Shown here in pieces: positions 4,087-6,017 of a stretch of 6,017 nucleotides of DNA. The notes under the pieces were generated by a model. It ran no database searches and was not told the origin of the DNA. It saw nothing but the letters and a program-made list of their open reading frames with translations. Origin of the DNA: Streptomyces katrae (GTDB taxonomy: Bacteria; Actinomycetota; Actinomycetes; Streptomycetales; Streptomycetaceae); contig NZ_JZWV01000811.1 of the NCBI RefSeq assembly GCF_000966975.1, positions 1 to 6,017 of the forward strand, read 5' to 3'. A program made the position numbers and the translations under genes. The first letter of the stretch is position 1; the number at the start of each line of letters is the position of its first letter.

Positions 4087-5673
4087 ATGACGGCCCGGAA
4101 CGTACGGGGAGCCGCGGGCGCGGCGCTCGCCACCGCACTCATCACGGGCATCACGGCCTGCTCCCACCCCGCGGCCCCCGCCTCGGCCGACTCGGCCGTC
4201 GTCGGGATCGCCAACGAACCGGACAGCCTCAGCCCGCTCCTCGGCTACGGCAAGGACGGCAACTCCAAGATCTTCGACGGGCTCCTCACCCACGACGCGG
4301 ACATGAAGCTGAGGCCCGCGCTCGCCGAAGCCCTCCCCGAGGTCTCCGCCGACGGCCGCACCTACACCTTCCGGCTCCGCCAGGGCGTGAAGTTCAGCGA
4401 CGGCGAGCCCTTCTCCGCCAAGGACGTCGAGTTCACCTACCGCACCATCCTCGACCCGAAGACCAACAACGCCTCCAGGACCGAGCTGGACGCGATCGAG
4501 AGCGTCACCGCCCAGGGCCCCGACCGGGTCGTCTTCACCCTCAAGTACCCCTACGCGCCCTTCGCCGAGCGGACCGTCCTGCCCATCGCCCCCGAGCACG
4601 TCGCCGGCCGGCAGGACGTCAACAGCGGCGAGTTCACCACCAGGCCCGTCGGCACCGGCCCCTACGTGCTCACCGGCTGGTCCAAGGGCGAGAAGCTCAG
4701 CTTCAAGGCCAACCCCGGCTACTGGGGCGGCGAGCCCGCCGTGAAGAACTTCACCATGGCCGTCATCAAGGACGACGACGTCCGCGCCACCCGGCTGCGC
4801 TCCGGCGAGCTCGACGCCGCGATCCTGCCGCCCAACCTCGCCCGCGGCTTCGCGAAGGACTCCTCCCGCAAGACCTACGCGGCCAAGACCTTCGACTACC
4901 GCAACGTGACCCTGCCGACGCACAACCCCGTCACCGGTGACGTGGCCGTGCGCCGGGCGCTGGACATCGCCGTCGACCGGCAGGCCATGGTGGACAAGCT
5001 CCTCGACGACGCGGGCAAGGCCGCCTACGGGCCCGTGCCCACCGACAGCCGCTGGTTCACCCCGGGCACCGAGCGCCCGTACGACCTCGAACGGGCCAGG
5101 CAGATCCTGGACGAGGCCGGCTGGAAGACCGGCGAGGACGGCATCCGCGTCAAGGACGGGGTCCGCGCGGCCTTCCCACTCTGGTACACCTCCGGCGACA
5201 AGATCCGCCAGGACCACGCCCTCGCCTTCGCCTCCGACGCCAGGAAGGCCGGTATCGAGGTGAAGACCGAGGCCGGGACCTGGGAGGTCATCGAACCCCG
5301 GATGAAGACCGACGCCGTCCTCGCAGGCGGCGGCTCCCCGGCCGACCCCGACTTCGACCAGTACCAGCTGCTGACCTCCTCCCTCGCGGGCGACGGGTTC
5401 AACAACATGGCCCGGTACGACAACCCGGCCGTCGACCGCGCCGTCGCCGACGGCCGCACCAGCGGCGACCCGGCCACCCGCAAGGCCGCCTACGACACCG
5501 TGCAGCGCGAGCTCGCCCAGAACCCCGGCTACGTCTTCCTCACCCACATCGACCACCTCTACGTGGTCGGCGACAAGTGGGAGGGCCTGACCACCCAGGT
5601 CGAACCGCACGACCACGGCCTCGGCTCCGGCCCCTGGTGGAACGTGGAGACCTGGAAGCCGAAGCAGAAGTGA
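4087..5673 (+). CDS. ABC transporter solute-binding lipoprotein, family 5 (NikA/DppA/OppA class)
   Basis: This 528-residue protein captures substrate outside the membrane for an ABC importer. It has a signal peptide with R4 and R7, a hydrophobic core, and the lipobox ITAC ending at Cys25. Family 5 hallmarks follow: EPDSLSP from 44, YTFRLRQGVKFSDGEPFSAKDV at about 93-114 (the family signature region), VGTGPY at 188-193 and WWNVETW at 517-523. Length fits NikA, DppA and OppA. The ATG at 4087 is chosen because AGGGA lies 10 bases upstream and the signal peptide starts there. An in-frame ATG at 4060 lacks a ribosome-binding site and would add nine residues and a TTA codon. The candidate Nur box upstream suggests nickel or a nickel chelate as substrate; H487, H490, H508 and H510 near the C-terminus might contribute, but this is speculative. 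A peptide importer is the main alternative. The permease gene overlaps its stop. Confidence 0.9.
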   Translation: MTARNVRGAAGAALATALITGITACSHPAAPASADSAVVGIANEPDSLSPLLGYGKDGNSKIFDGLLTHDADMKLRPALAEALPEVSADGRTYTFRLRQGVKFSDGEPFSAKDVEFTYRTILDPKTNNASRTELDAIESVTAQGPDRVVFTLKYPYAPFAERTVLPIAPEHVAGRQDVNSGEFTTRPVGTGPYVLTGWSKGEKLSFKANPGYWGGEPAVKNFTMAVIKDDDVRATRLRSGELDAAILPPNLARGFAKDSSRKTYAAKTFDYRNVTLPTHNPVTGDVAVRRALDIAVDRQAMVDKLLDDAGKAAYGPVPTDSRWFTPGTERPYDLERARQILDEAGWKTGEDGIRVKDGVRAAFPLWYTSGDKIRQDHALAFASDARKAGIEVKTEAGTWEVIEPRMKTDAVLAGGGSPADPDFDQYQLLTSSLAGDGFNNMARYDNPAVDRAVADGRTSGDPATRKAAYDTVQRELAQNPGYVFLTHIDHLYVVGDKWEGLTTQVEPHDHGLGSGPWWNVETWKPKQK

Positions 5674-6017
5674 CCGCCCTTCCCCCGCGCCCGCCCTGGG
5701 GGCCGATGGCCCGGATGACCGGGCGGCGGATCCTCTCCGCCGCCCCGGTCCTGCTCGCCGTCACCCTCGGCGTCTTCGCCGTCGCCGCGCTCTCCCCCTT
5801 CGACCCGGTCAAGGCCTACGCCGGCACCGCCGGACTCACCGCCTCCGCGGCCGAACTCGACCAGCTGCGCGCCAACCTCGGCGTGGACCGCCCGCTCCTC
5901 GACCGCTGGTGGGACTGGCTCACCTCCGCGCTCACCGGCGACCTCGGGAACTCCACGGTCCTGCGCCGGCCCGTCGCCGACGCCATCGCCGAACGCCTCG
6001 GCTGGTCGGCGCTGCTC
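5670..6017 (+). CDS. ABC transporter permease, DppB/OppB/NikB type (5' part)
   Basis: The first 116 codons are present and run off the window with no stop. From the GTG at 5670, a hydrophobic membrane helix spans about 21-41, followed by LSPFDP, an external segment, and LGVDRPLLDRWWDWL (70-84) with TGDLGNS (89-95). That order is typical of the N-terminus of family 5 importer permeases, which form the membrane channel with a second permease. The GTG overlaps the TGA of the binding-protein gene in a GTGA overlap (5670-5673), pointing to translational coupling in one operon. Other starts are ATG 5706 (codon 13) and ATG 5715 (codon 16); these would remove a proline-rich extension that is unusual for the family, and 5706 follows a G-run. 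The second permease and the ATPases would be expected beyond the window. Confidence 0.85.
   Translation, partial: MTALPPRPPWGPMARMTGRRILSAAPVLLAVTLGVFAVAALSPFDPVKAYAGTAGLTASAAELDQLRANLGVDRPLLDRWWDWLTSALTGDLGNSTVLRRPVADAIAERLGWSALL

Noticed and set aside
4066..5616. A 516-codon minus-strand frame opposite the binding-protein gene
   Set aside because: It is a Gly/Val-rich antisense shadow with no domain, opposite a clear family 5 binding protein.

Overview
The window looks like chromosomal DNA from a Streptomyces or a close actinobacterial relative. Overall G+C is very high, third codon positions are almost all G or C, GTG starts occur, ribosome-binding sites are of the GGAGG type, and a DUF5999 small protein of a type I know from Streptomyces is present. 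No rRNA, tRNA, CRISPR array, transposase or phage gene was seen.

Layout. (1) Positions 1-36 are the 3' end of an unidentified plus-strand gene. (2) A 352-base non-coding stretch follows, with a dense G-quadruplex motif (118-146), GC-rich hairpins and a weak promoter candidate. (3) Two very small plus-strand genes come next: a 61-residue DUF5999 protein with a Cys/His-rich start (389-574) and a 30-residue proline-rich basic peptide (588-680). Each has a strong ribosome-binding site. (4) A long hairpin (699-733) closes this pair and also the convergent gene opposite. (5) On the minus strand lies a 704-residue STAND-class ATPase (NB-ARC-like NTPase plus TPR-like helices, 718-2832). It resembles the LAL/AfsR regulators but has no DNA-binding domain. 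(6) Upstream of it on the same strand is a 325-residue lipoprotein with a signal peptide, a lipobox and three fibronectin type III domains (2920-3897). (7) A 189-base divergent promoter region (3898-4086) carries two palindromes, one by each presumed promoter. (8) On the plus strand is a family 5 solute-binding lipoprotein (4087-5673), overlapping by 4 bases the start of a DppB/OppB/NikB-type permease (5670 to the window edge).

The most informative signal is the perfect inverted repeat at 4034-4056 in front of the transporter operon. Its core, TTGCGA-N5-TTGCAA, matches 11 of 12 positions of the box I recall for the Streptomyces nickel-responsive repressor Nur (tTGCaa-N5-ttGCAa). The downstream genes are of the class to which NikA and NikB belong. 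I therefore propose, as an inference, that 4087-6017 begins a nickel or nickel-chelate importer operon repressed when nickel is plentiful. A peptide importer remains the main alternative. The FN3 lipoprotein has its own palindrome (GGTCTAGAC), which shares the core of DasR sites. Both lipoproteins should sit on the outer face of the membrane; whether they work together cannot be told from the sequence.
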